From assembly GCF_000347775.1 (NCBI RefSeq), contig NZ_APAT01000022.1, positions 1 through 64,000 of the forward strand: 64,000 bases of DNA, read 5' to 3'. How positions within the stretch are numbered: position 1 is the first letter of the stretch; every line of letters begins with the position of its first letter. Below are positions 1-6,718 of the stretch, piece by piece. The position numbers and the translations under genes were made by a program. Below the pieces are notes generated by a model. That model made no database searches. It saw only the letters and a program-made list of their open reading frames with translations, and was not told the DNA's origin. Source of the stretch: Marinobacter santoriniensis NKSG1. GTDB taxonomy: Bacteria > Pseudomonadota > Gammaproteobacteria > Pseudomonadales > Oleiphilaceae.

Positions 1-1262
1 GTGATGATCTCCTCGATGCGGTACTGCACCAGGCTAATCTACAACAAGCCTGGAAGCAGGTTCGAGCCAACAAGGGAGCGGCGGGTATCGATGGCATGAC
101 CATTGAGGAGTTCCCCGCCTGGGTAAAGGTCGGCCACTGGACCGTGGTCGAGCAGTCGATTCGCTCGGGTGATTATCAACCATCGCCGGTAAGGCGGGTT
201 GAGATCAGCAAACCGGACGGTGGCAAGCGTCAGCTTGGTATCCCGACGGTGACAGACCGGGTGATTCAGCAAGCCATTGCCCAAATTTTGGTGCCAGTCT
301 TCGACCCGGGATTCTCAGCGGACAGCTACGGCTTCCGTCCGGGGCGGAACGCGCACCAGGCGGTGCGACGGGTACAAAGTGTTCTCAAGGAAGGGAGACG
401 CTTTACCGTGGATGTGGACCTGTCGAAGTTCTTCGACCGGGTCAATCACGACCTGCTGATGACGCACTTGGGCCGCAAGGTTCGAGACAAGCGTCTGCTG
501 GGATTGATTGCCCGGTACCTGCGAGCTGGGATTATCGATAACCAGCTCTATCTGGAGAGCCGCGAAGGTGTACCACAGGGTGGCCCACTGTCACCTCTGT
601 TGGCCAACATCATGCTCGATCCACTGGATAAAGAACTGGAACGGCGGGGCCATCGGTTTGCCCGCTATGCGGACGACTTCACCATTGTGGTGAACAGCCG
701 CCGTGCGGGCGACCGGGTGCTGGCCAGCATCAGCCACTTCCTCGAACACCGCCTGAAATTGACGGTCAACACCGCCAAGAGCCGAGTAGTCAGAACCAAT
801 GACAGCAAGTTCCTGGGCTTTACCTTCAAGGGAACCCAGATTCATTGGCACCCGAACACGCTGCGCACGTTCAAGCAACGTATCCGGGAACTGACGAACC
901 GGAACTGGGGTGTATCGATGCACTATCAGCTTTTCAGGGTAAGCCAGTATCTTCGGGGCTGGATAAACTACTTTGGCATCGCCACCGGCTATCAACGCTG
1001 CTGCGATCTGGATCACTGGATCCGTCGTCGCGTTCGGATGGCCTACTGGCGACAGTGGCGAAAGCCGCGCACCAAAGTCAGGAGCCTGATGAAGTTGGGT
1101 GTGCATGTGCAGGCCGCAGTCGCGTGTGGCATTACCAGTAAAGGTCCCTGGCGCAGCTCGAAGACGCCGGGTATTCAACAGGCACTCTCTAATGACTACC
1201 TGAAAGCCGAGGGACTGGCATCACTGCGCGATGGATGGATCAAGCTTCACCATTCCCGGTGA
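1..1262 (+). CDS. ltrA: Group II intron reverse transcriptase/maturase (5' partial)
   Basis: Intron-encoded protein that would reverse-transcribe the intron and help it splice. The frame is open from base 3 to the stop at 1260-1262, so the true start lies outside the window; the first internal ATG at 96 falls after a conserved N-terminal RT stretch (AWKQVRANKGAAGIDG). Visible RT motifs are YGFRPGR, the DVDLSKFFDRV block, VPQGGPLSPLLANI and the catalytic RYADDF (YADD). A thumb/maturase X domain follows, with LRGWINYFG. No HNH endonuclease domain follows, which fits class IIC enzymes. No frameshift is visible, so the enzyme could be active. The gene lies inside the intron and is antiparallel to the cassette genes. 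Confidence 0.93.
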   Translation, partial: DDLLDAVLHQANLQQAWKQVRANKGAAGIDGMTIEEFPAWVKVGHWTVVEQSIRSGDYQPSPVRRVEISKPDGGKRQLGIPTVTDRVIQQAIAQILVPVFDPGFSADSYGFRPGRNAHQAVRRVQSVLKEGRRFTVDVDLSKFFDRVNHDLLMTHLGRKVRDKRLLGLIARYLRAGIIDNQLYLESREGVPQGGPLSPLLANIMLDPLDKELERRGHRFARYADDFTIVVNSRRAGDRVLASISHFLEHRLKLTVNTAKSRVVRTNDSKFLGFTFKGTQIHWHPNTLRTFKQRIRELTNRNWGVSMHYQLFRVSQYLRGWINYFGIATGYQRCCDLDHWIRRRVRMAYWRQWRKPRTKVRSLMKLGVHVQAAVACGITSKGPWRSSKTPGIQQALSNDYLKAEGLASLRDGWIKLHHSR

Positions 1263-1264
1263 AA

Positions 1265-1320
1265 CGCCCTGTGCGGGGCCGCATGCAGGGTGTTGTGGGG
1301 GCTGGGGGTTAGATACCCCC
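1265..1320 (+). ncRNA. Group II intron domains V and VI
   Basis: Right after the RT stop, CGCCCTG...CAGGGTG and TGCGG...CCGCA pair into a hairpin with a TG bulge on the 3' strand and a CGC at its base, which matches a catalytic domain V (about 1265-1292). A second hairpin, GGGGG-TTAGATA-CCCCC (1304-1320), fits a domain VI-like stem before the 3' splice site. The folding was done by eye. Confidence 0.7.
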
Positions 1321-1339
1321 GGCTACCCGATTAAGTGAC

Positions 1340-1681
1340 TCAAATGCTGTAGCTGCTGTGACCATCAGCGTGCATTGAAATGCTACTACCACTGACCTGT
1401 CCGCTAAAATGAGAGCCCGAACTATAGTCGTAGCCGCTAAAATTATTGCCGCTGATTTTTAGCTGGATGTGCGATCCAACGCCATAATCGTACAGATTGC
1501 CCAGTTGGCCCTGGATATGGCAACCACGATCGTAATCGTAGATGTTGGCTTGAGAAGCCGATACCGACCCACTGATACTTATATGTTTTCCCTGGGCGTA
1601 ATCATATACGGAAGATGATGACTTCCCAGAAATTGCGCTGCCTGCAATGTACGCAATACATGCCTTAACATTTGGATCCAT
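1340..1681 (-). CDS. Integron cassette protein with YDY tandem repeats
   Basis: 113-residue protein of unknown function in the most distal cassette. It has four degenerate tandem repeats of about 20 residues, each with YDY followed by G-x-H-(I/F) and an S/G-rich tail: VYDYAQGKHI, IYDYDRGCHI, LYDYGVGSHI and YDYSSGSHF. Such short polar repeats suggest a beta-solenoid-like or ligand-binding array, which is inference. There is no signal peptide or membrane segment. The start is well supported: the cassette opens GTTAAGTG, then AAGGAG, then ATG. The stop lies just before the attC R'' remnant that the group II intron interrupts. I do not recognise a named family. Confidence 0.75.
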   Translation of the reverse strand: MDPNVKACIAYIAGSAISGKSSSSVYDYAQGKHISISGSVSASQANIYDYDRGCHIQGQLGNLYDYGVGSHIQLKISGNNFSGYDYSSGSHFSGQVSGSSISMHADGHSSYSI

Positions 1682-1695
1682 CAGAACTCCTTTTC

Positions 1696-1779
1696 ACTTA
1701 ACGCTTGCAGCATGCGCGCCCACGGAATGGAGCCGAAGGTGCAATGTAATGGGCGTCGCCGTGCCTGCACTTGTTAGGC
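1696..1779 (-). repeat. attC recombination site
   Basis: Imperfect palindrome of about 84 bp with ends ACTTAAC (1696-1702) and GTTAGGC (1773-1779). On the minus strand it reads R''=GCCTAAC to R'=GTTAAGT. The body is nearly identical to the attCs at 2203 and 4682. It closes the cassette that encodes the 1774-2196 gene. Confidence 0.92.
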
Positions 1780-2196
1780 ATTTTCTCCCTCCAGCTTTAT
1801 TCCCATCGTCATTGGTGGAAAGACATGCCTGATTACAATTTTGCTTCCATCCTCTAGAACTAGGTCAAATTGATTGTTTGCGTTCTCGCCCAAGTAATCA
1901 GTTTGAATCACTTTTTCTACTCTCATCGGAAGACACGAAACTTCGAACCTCTCCGTAAAATTCGCTGCTTCAACGTTTTCTAATGCCAACCCCAGACTTG
2001 GATAGCGCCCAGAAATTTCCACTTCGCATGGCTGCACTGAGAAGACCGTTTTGTCCTCAAATTCCAAATTTAGGTCGTAGCAAATCAGAAAGCCCTCATT
2101 GGTATCGTCCTGCCATGCTGGATGAACCTTTTGGTGGTTCCTCCCAACTCGGACAGCCGAAAGGACCTTTCCACGTAAATTTCTGAAGTCAGCCAT
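1774..2196 (-). CDS. Integron cassette hypothetical protein
   Basis: About 140 residues starting MADFRNLRGK, soluble, with no signal peptide or recognised family. It looks like a mixed alpha/beta protein, with aromatic and charged strands such as FLICYDLNLEFEDKTVFSV and a C-terminal FDLVLEDGSKIVI strand pattern. An in-frame extension upstream would be translated attC, so I chose the ATG at 2196, thirteen bases inside the cassette border GTTAGGC. The TAA stop is embedded in the attC R'' (GCCTAAC), a common cassette layout. The ribosome binding site is weak. Function unknown. Confidence 0.7.
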   Translation of the reverse strand: MADFRNLRGKVLSAVRVGRNHQKVHPAWQDDTNEGFLICYDLNLEFEDKTVFSVQPCEVEISGRYPSLGLALENVEAANFTERFEVSCLPMRVEKVIQTDYLGENANNQFDLVLEDGSKIVIRHVFPPMTMGIKLEGENA

Positions 2197-2202
2197 AAAT
2201 AT

Positions 2203-2286
2203 GCCTAACGCTTGCAGCATGCGCGACCACGAAATGGCGCCGAAGGTGCAATGTAGTGGGCGTCGCCGTGCCTGCATTTGTTAGGG
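2203..2286 (-). repeat. attC recombination site
   Basis: 84-bp attC with ends GCCTAAC (2203-2209) and GTTAGGG (2280-2286), almost identical inside to the sites at 1696 and 4682. It closes the two-gene cassette. Its R'' (CCCTAAC) is not the exact complement of that cassette's opening GTTAGGA. Confidence 0.9.
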
Positions 2287-2390
2287 CTTTGGACTGAATC
2301 CCTCCCGGCCATATTTCACAGATCCCATAAATAGCGAGACGAGAGAACGGCGACTGTTGAGAGCAATATTAATAGCCTTCCACAAGAAAA

Positions 2391-2759
2391 TTAACCGCAC
2401 AACGCTATAGAATAAGACTCTCCACTATCATCCACCTGCCTGACTGACAGGAAGGAAATTTTGAATTTCTTAGCTATGCTTTTCATCTCAGGAGTACATA
2501 CTAAAGCACTCCACTTTTTCGTTAGGGATAAATTCTTCTCTCTTGAATTGGAGCCTTTAGCAAGTTCCATAGTGTCAGGTACTCTTATTTCTACCACATA
2601 ATTATTGGTTGTGGTTTCAAATATACGAATTAATTTTAATTCTGGGTTTTTCTCAGTGAGATTCATAATTGCATGTTCTATTTGGTCTTGTGCTGAACCA
2701 ACTGCATTTGCAACACCAAATACAAAAAACATGGCTATTGCCCATACTAGTATTCGCAT
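2391..2759 (-). CDS. Putative secreted integron cassette protein
   Basis: 122-residue protein with a clear N-terminal signal peptide: basic start MRI, a hydrophobic core (LVWAIAMFFVFGV) and a likely cleavage after ANA. The mature part is polar and has two cysteines (in LVCTPEM and near the C-terminal ALCG) that could form a disulfide in the periplasm. The family is not recognised. It is the second gene of a cassette that also holds the 2865-3131 gene, with no attC between them. Base composition is clearly AT-richer than the chromosomal flanks, which fits horizontal origin. About 100 AT-rich bases separate it from the previous gene. Confidence 0.65.
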   Translation of the reverse strand: MRILVWAIAMFFVFGVANAVGSAQDQIEHAIMNLTEKNPELKLIRIFETTTNNYVVEIRVPDTMELAKGSNSREKNLSLTKKWSALVCTPEMKSIAKKFKISFLSVRQVDDSGESYSIALCG

Positions 2760-2864
2760 CGATTAACCCTCATACTTTTTTATTCTGACAACACATTTAG
2801 TTACGTTTAAAATGTCAGCGCCACCGCAATTTAATAAATTTGTTCGCCCCTAATATTATTAATC

Positions 2865-3131
2865 TCAGTCTTTGTTCAATATTTTTTGCATTCTAAACGC
2901 ATGTTCGCGTTCGAGAAAAAGATAGACAAGGCGGCAGTCGCCGAATTCACGCTGAAGTTCAGACTGACGCACAGGATGGTTTCCATACCGAAACGCTTTA
3001 CCCGCATTCGCAGTGGTCAAGATTTGGTAGACTCCATAGCTCTTTGGAAAGGTGAGGCGCCCATCGGATTTGATGTCATTACAGGAAATTGCATTCTGCT
3101 CCAATGCCTGTATCGCTTGCTTTCTGGCCAT
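2865..3131 (-). CDS. Small integron cassette hypothetical protein
   Basis: 88 residues from MARKQAIQALEQ. The reading frame extends further upstream into the attC (starting MRPLCW), but an ATG at 3131 is preceded by GGGGGAG at good spacing, so I take that start. The protein is basic and soluble. It has a pattern of nucleic-acid-binding or catalytic-looking residues (SYGVYQILTTANAGKAFRYGNHPVRQSEL) that resembles small cassette proteins, but no family can be named. It is the first gene of a two-gene cassette opening at 3189. Confidence 0.6.
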   Translation of the reverse strand: MARKQAIQALEQNAISCNDIKSDGRLTFPKSYGVYQILTTANAGKAFRYGNHPVRQSELQREFGDCRLVYLFLEREHAFRMQKILNKD

Positions 3132-3182
3132 GAGTTCTCCCCCTGTTGCTGAGCAATCTGCCACGGTTTTAGCTCCGTTGCC

Positions 3183-3278
3183 TCCTAACGCCCAGCACAG
3201 GGGCCGCAATGTAGGCGCGCAGCGCCGAAATGGAGGTCCAAGCCGCGAAGCGGCTGAGCCTGGTGCTGCTTGTTAGAT
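3183..3278 (-). repeat. attC recombination site
   Basis: 96-bp attC with ends TCCTAAC (3183-3189) and GTTAGAT (3272-3278) and a distinct body containing AGCCGCGAAGCGGCT. R'' (ATCTAAC) complements the opening GTTAGAT of the 3279-3770 cassette. R' (GTTAGGA) departs from GTTRRRY at its last base. Confidence 0.88.
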
Positions 3279-3770
3279 TTATACCGTTTGATCAAGATGA
3301 TTATTCCATACTTTTGCGGCTTCTTCGTGTGAATCTACACCTTCAAAGAATGCATTCACACATGTATTTAAATCAAAGTCGTCACAGTTTTCCCACTGTA
3401 GGTATTTCGGTTTATGAACTTTGAATTCTTCACTCTCTGTCGCGGGAGTGTACGGTATAGCCATTGTTGATTTCGAGCCAGGTGAAAAGTACGATCTCAT
3501 TTCGATTATCAGTGCATCGAACTTTTTTTCTCCGATAGGGATTCGGCCATCAAATATTAATACTGCATCATTAGCGTCATCACTATTTTTATCAAGTCTA
3601 GCTCTACCTAATTCAACAGCCTCCTCCAATCTCTCTGTAACTAGGCGATTCATCACTCGCTCACCATTTTCATTATTTATTGCAAACATGGGAGTCAAAG
3701 TAGAGCCGTCACTTACACACCATATTCCATGCGCTGAAATGAATCCCGCTAATTTGTGCACTTCGATCAT
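3279..3770 (-). CDS. Integron cassette hypothetical protein
   Basis: 163-residue soluble, acidic protein (MIEVHKLAGFISAHGIWCVSDG...). No signal peptide, membrane segment or known motif. The first third carries hydrophobic strands and a central stretch (NDAVLIFDGRIPIGEKKFDALIIEMRSYF) that looks like an alternating beta core. The C-terminus is rich in Asp, Glu and aromatic residues. The gene fills a single-gene cassette between attCs at 3790 and 3183. Its TAA lies just before the ATCTAAC R'' end. Function unknown. Confidence 0.7.
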   Translation of the reverse strand: MIEVHKLAGFISAHGIWCVSDGSTLTPMFAINNENGERVMNRLVTERLEEAVELGRARLDKNSDDANDAVLIFDGRIPIGEKKFDALIIEMRSYFSPGSKSTMAIPYTPATESEEFKVHKPKYLQWENCDDFDLNTCVNAFFEGVDSHEEAAKVWNNHLDQTV

Positions 3771-3789
3771 GGTTCTAATTCCCGATAAA

Positions 3790-3867
3790 ATCTAACGCCT
3801 GGGCTCAGCGGCCGATTTGTAGGCGCACCGCGCCGGAAAAGCGGTCCGCTGCAGCCCCTGGTTAAGT
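3790..3867 (-). repeat. attC recombination site
   Basis: 78-bp attC with ends ATCTAAC (3790-3796) and GTTAAGT (3861-3867). The body differs from the others (GCCTGGGCTCAGCGGCCG...). R'' (ACTTAAC) is the exact complement of the opening GTTAAGT of the LRR cassette. Confidence 0.9.
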
Positions 3868-4668
3868 TGCATTTGCCACCATATTCTCGAACTGGGACTG
3901 GTACTTCTCCAGTTTTAAGGGGCTACAAGAAGGGCATACAAAAGGCTTGCGTTTACCTATGACCATTGCCTGATCAGCACCGCAGTTGTCGCATTTTAGG
4001 TTGCTGTAGATATAGGGCGCAAAATGAGTGCATTTAACTTGACTACATTTGGCTTTTAACGCTGCATATTCCTCCGTTGGAAACTGGTTTGACACCTGTA
4101 GTTCTTTGAGCCTGCGCAGATTTTCTACGAAAGAGAGGCTTTCATCTGCAACCTTCAAGTTGGTAATATGCAGCAACTCAAGATGCTTTAAGTTAGCAAG
4201 CGGAGTCAGCGTGTCCAGCTTTAAAGCTGTATCCATGCTCCCCGTCAAGCAGAGCATTTCCAGCCCCTCAAGCGACCCGATCTCATCTATGTTTCTGATC
4301 TTAGGAAAATGCTCTAGTCCCAGAACACGAAGTGATTTTAGAGCAGATAATTCCGTCAGCTTGGTCGCCTTAGTATTTCCCCAAATTAGAAGTGTGCGGA
4401 GGTTCGGAAAGCTACCCAGTATTGAAAGCGTCGGCGTCCGGAGGTCATGAATAACTAAGGTCTCGACTCTATCCATCTTTGGCACAAGGGCTGCTTGCTT
4501 TTCATTGACGCCAGATAGCCAGAGACTCCTCAACGCAGTGAATTTGTCTAAGGCTGTTATATGTTTGGCCTTTCCAAAACACGCAACATATCTCGAATCC
4601 AGCGGTAGCTGGGATAAATCATCTGATACGGCAGTTTCTGATTTTGTAAGCTCAAAAGGGAACTGCAT
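3862..4668 (-). CDS. Leucine-rich repeat protein with C-terminal zinc ribbon, integron cassette
   Basis: 268-residue protein. Residues of roughly 40-205 form about seven leucine-rich repeats (for example LRSLWLSGV, LRTLLIWGN, LRVLGLEHF, LEMLCLTGS, LKHLELLHI). The C-terminus has a CxxC...CxxC pair (CDNCG and CPSCS) typical of a small zinc ribbon. LRRs usually bind protein partners and the ribbon could bind nucleic acid or stabilise the fold; the biological role is unknown. No signal peptide, so it is probably cytoplasmic. The start has AAGGAA six bases upstream of ATG, just after the cassette border GTTAAGT. The stop overlaps the attC end. Confidence 0.8.
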   Translation of the reverse strand: MQFPFELTKSETAVSDDLSQLPLDSRYVACFGKAKHITALDKFTALRSLWLSGVNEKQAALVPKMDRVETLVIHDLRTPTLSILGSFPNLRTLLIWGNTKATKLTELSALKSLRVLGLEHFPKIRNIDEIGSLEGLEMLCLTGSMDTALKLDTLTPLANLKHLELLHITNLKVADESLSFVENLRRLKELQVSNQFPTEEYAALKAKCSQVKCTHFAPYIYSNLKCDNCGADQAMVIGKRKPFVCPSCSPLKLEKYQSQFENMVANAT

Positions 4669-4681
4669 TACTTTCCTTGCA

Positions 4682-4765
4682 ACTTAACGCTTGCAGCATG
4701 CGCGCCCATGAAATGGAGCCAAAGGCGCAATGTAATGGGCGTCGCCGTGCCTGCATTTGTTAGAG
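4682..4765 (-). repeat. attC recombination site
   Basis: 84-bp attC with ends ACTTAAC (4682-4688) and GTTAGAG (4759-4765). R'' (CTCTAAC) is the exact complement of GTTAGAG at 5365-5359, where the first cassette begins. The body matches the sites at 1696 and 2203. Confidence 0.92.
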
Positions 4766-5341
4766 TTGATCTTTGTTGTATGCTAGACCTTTAACCACGT
4801 ATCCAAGCTCCGATCGCTTAACCAGCAGCTCAACTTCTATTTCCCTATCAGGAAGAAAATTATACGTCCGCTCAGAAATACAGTAAAAGAACAAATAGCG
4901 GCTAAATGAATCGAACTCTAATCGATGCCGACAACTCCACCCTCGTCGCCCTCTCGATTGTTTTTTTACTTCAGCAATCAAAGTCGCATCTTCACCAAAA
5001 ACTTCTGTAAACAACTTGGGAACGAAAAATGCCGAATTCACCCAAAAAAACCAAAAAAATAATATGGGCATTCCTATAAATAGCGATAATTCTTTTAACC
5101 CTTTCGGAAAAAGACTGGATTCTCTGAATGAACAAAAAACTCCCTTGGTATATAAAACCCAATAAATTAGGCACAAAAATATGATCAGGCCTAACGATAT
5201 ATATACCGAAATCTCAGAAATTACAGGATCAACCACGAAATCATGTGAAAACAATGAAAAAAGTAATCCAATACTGGATACTCCTCCAACCACCCCTAAA
5301 ACTTTATGATCTAAAGAAATACTTTTTCTCGCTATCCTCAT
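4760..5341 (-). CDS. Membrane protein, first integron cassette
   Basis: 193-residue protein (MRIARKSISLDHKV...) with three or four hydrophobic segments: VLGVVGGVSSIGLLFSLF, an ISEVSVYISLGLIIFLCLIYWVL-type segment, and LFIGMPILFFWFFWVNS. A C-terminal soluble part of about 70 residues follows. Probably an inner-membrane protein of unknown role. A longer frame from 5407 would start beyond the cassette border, so I prefer the ATG at 5341, which has AAAGG upstream and lies 18 bases inside the border GTTAGAG. As the cassette nearest attI it should be the best expressed. The stop TAA is inside the attC R''. Confidence 0.7.
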   Translation of the reverse strand: MRIARKSISLDHKVLGVVGGVSSIGLLFSLFSHDFVVDPVISEISVYISLGLIIFLCLIYWVLYTKGVFCSFRESSLFPKGLKELSLFIGMPILFFWFFWVNSAFFVPKLFTEVFGEDATLIAEVKKQSRGRRGWSCRHRLEFDSFSRYLFFYCISERTYNFLPDREIEVELLVKRSELGYVVKGLAYNKDQL

Positions 5342-5358
5342 CGCCGACCTTTCTTGAA

Positions 5359-5409
5359 CTCTAACATTTGTATATGAGTCCCAACGACCACTTTCCCCAC
5401 GACTCATAT
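5359..5409 (-). other. attI insertion site region
   Basis: The first cassette begins at G^TTAGAG (5365-5359, minus strand), defined by complementarity to its own attC R''. Beside it lies a perfect 9-bp inverted repeat, ATATGAGTC (5372-5380) and GACTCATAT (5401-5409), which may be part of the integrase recognition structure. The stretch 5410-5640 up to the integrase promoter holds no gene. It has a TTTTGGG...CCCAAAA hairpin (5472-5493), and the cassette promoter Pc is probably here, but I could not pick it out. Confidence 0.65.
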
Positions 5410-5645
5410 CTCAATTTTAATTCTTTCCAAAACTAGGCAGAAAATCCCGTAAGGTCAAACACTTCCTTCACTTTTGGGGTCAGACTCCCAAAATAAAAAT
5501 ATTCACCAAGACGACTATCCCCCACCCAATAACTGGTTTCTATCCAATTGTTTTGTTTGAAAATTCAACCGATTCAATAAAACGCCCCCAGTTCACGGTC
5601 ATCTTGATCGCTTTTCCGTTGCAGCAACACGCCGGCACAATTAAA

Positions 5646-5661
5646 CTGTACATACATACAG
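5646..5661 (+). promoter_or_regulatory. LexA (SOS) box upstream of intI
   Basis: CTGTACATACATACAG is a perfect CTGT-N8-ACAG LexA operator, 22 bases before the intI start codon. It predicts SOS induction of the integrase, as known for other integron integrases. Confidence 0.9.
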
Positions 5662-5682
5662 TTATCAGAAAGGAACGCTGTC

Positions 5683-6666
5683 ATGGATGACATCCCCACC
5701 CCACTACCTGCGGTTCCTATCCGGTTTATGGACCGGTTTCGCGCCTTTATCCGCGCTCGTCAGCTGGCTTACCGCACCGAAAAAACCTACTGCCTCTGGG
5801 TACGGGAGTTCATTCGGTTTCACGGTGCCCGCCACCCGGAAACCATGGGCGCAGAGGAAGTGAACGCCTGGCTCAGCCATCTTGCCAACAATCGAAACGT
5901 GTCGGTGAACACGCAAAAAACCGCTCTGAACGCGGTGGTGTTTATGTATCACCAGTTTCTCGGCCGTGAACTTGGCAAGCTGCAGTTTACCAACACCACC
6001 CAGGCGCGTCGGCTGCCCACGGTGTTCAGCCATGATGAAGCCATGGCGGTGCTGTCCAACATGCAGGGTACTCATAAGCTGTTGGCGAGCCTGATGTATG
6101 GTTCGGGGCTTAGGGTGATGGAGGCCACCCGGTTGCGGGTTCAGGACGTGGATTTTTCCGAGCAATGCCTGTTTGTTCGGGAGACCAAGGGCGACAAGTG
6201 GCGGCGAACGCTGTTGCCAAGCTCGCTGACCGAAGGGTTGCGGAATCAGGTTGAATTCGCGTTGGCGTTGCATCGGCAGGATCTGGACGATGGGTTCGGG
6301 GAGGTGTATCTGCCGAATGCCTTGTCGAAGAAGTATCCCAATGCCGCCCGCAGTCCGGCCTGGCAGTATGTGTTCCCGGCACATCGCTTGTCAGTGGACC
6401 CTCGCTCTGGCGTCCGCCGGCGCCATCACATTGGCGAGCAACAGGTTCGTCGTTCGGTGAATGCCGCCATCCGCGCTGCCGGCATTCGTAAGAAGGCGAG
6501 TTGCCACACCTTTCGCCACAGTTTTGCGACCAATCTGCTCAAAAGTGGCACAGACATCCGCAGTATTCAGGAGTTGCTGGGCCACAATGACATTTCTACC
6601 ACCCAGATCTACACCCACGTGATCGGCAGCCATCAGCGTGGGATCAGTAGCCCCCTGGATCCATGA
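5683..6666 (+). CDS. intI: Integron integrase IntI
   Basis: 327-residue tyrosine recombinase that would excise and insert gene cassettes at attC and attI. The N-terminal SAM-like DNA-binding domain covers about residues 15-105. The catalytic domain carries Arg in [24 protein letters not shown] (His and Arg), [15 protein letters not shown] (His and nucleophilic Tyr). The integron-specific extra motif lies between catalytic patches, in the stretch [20 protein letters not shown], which separates it from XerC/D. Full length with all catalytic residues, so likely functional. RBS AAAGGA precedes ATG. A LexA box lies in the promoter. It is divergent from the cassettes and convergent with nrdB. Confidence 0.95.
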   Translation: MDDIPTPLPAVPIRFMDRFRAFIRARQLAYRTEKTYCLWVREFIRFHGARHPETMGAEEVNAWLSHLANNRNVSVNTQKTALNAVVFMYHQFLGRELGKLQFTNTTQARRLPTVFSHDEAMAVLSNMQGTHKLLASLMYGSGLRVMEATRLRVQDVDFSEQCLFVRETKGDKWRRTLLPSSLTEGLRNQVEFALALHRQDLDDGFGEVYLPNALSKKYPNAARSPAWQYVFPAHRLSVDPRSGVRRRHHIGEQQVRRSVNAAIRAAGIRKKASCHTFRHSFATNLLKSGTDIRSIQELLGHNDISTTQIYTHVIGSHQRGISSPLDP

Positions 6667-6718
6667 GCTTCCGGCTTGGCGGTGGTGTAGTGGGCGGAGA
6701 CGCCCGGTCGGTCGCAGT

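Larger units (their letters stand above)
1..1331 (+). mobile_element. Group IIC-attC intron, 5' end outside window
   Basis: A bacterial group II intron running off the left edge. It contains the reverse transcriptase gene, then a domain V hairpin and a domain VI-like hairpin, and ends ...CTACCCGAT at 1331. The next bases, TAAGTGACTCA, are the rest of an attC R'' core (GT^TAAGT). The last cassette begins with the exact partner GTTAAGT at 1702-1696, so the intron sits inside the attC of that cassette. The intron runs opposite to the cassettes, as known IIC-attC introns do. The exact 3' border could be off by one base because of a TT at 1331-1332. Confidence 0.85.

Noticed and set aside
1774-2277. 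Longer 167-residue start for the cassette protein
   Set aside because: The first 27 residues would be translated attC; the cassette border lies at 2209-2203, so ATG 2196 is the first usable start.
2760-2864. Hidden attC between the two genes of the fourth cassette
   Set aside because: No RYYYAAC...GTTRRRY pair with an intervening palindrome is present.
4760-5407. Longer 215-residue start for the first cassette protein
   Set aside because: It would start in attI, beyond the cassette border at 5365; ATG 5341 has an RBS.
5563-5569. ATTCAAC (minus GTTGAAT) as the attI core
   Set aside because: It matches GTTRRRY, but the first cassette's own R'' (CTCTAAC) pairs with GTTAGAG at 5365-5359 instead.
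6691-6704. GGGCG-GAGA-CGCCC hairpin between intI and nrdB as a terminator
   Set aside because: No T-tract on either strand; it could be a weak stop for convergent transcripts but is not supported.
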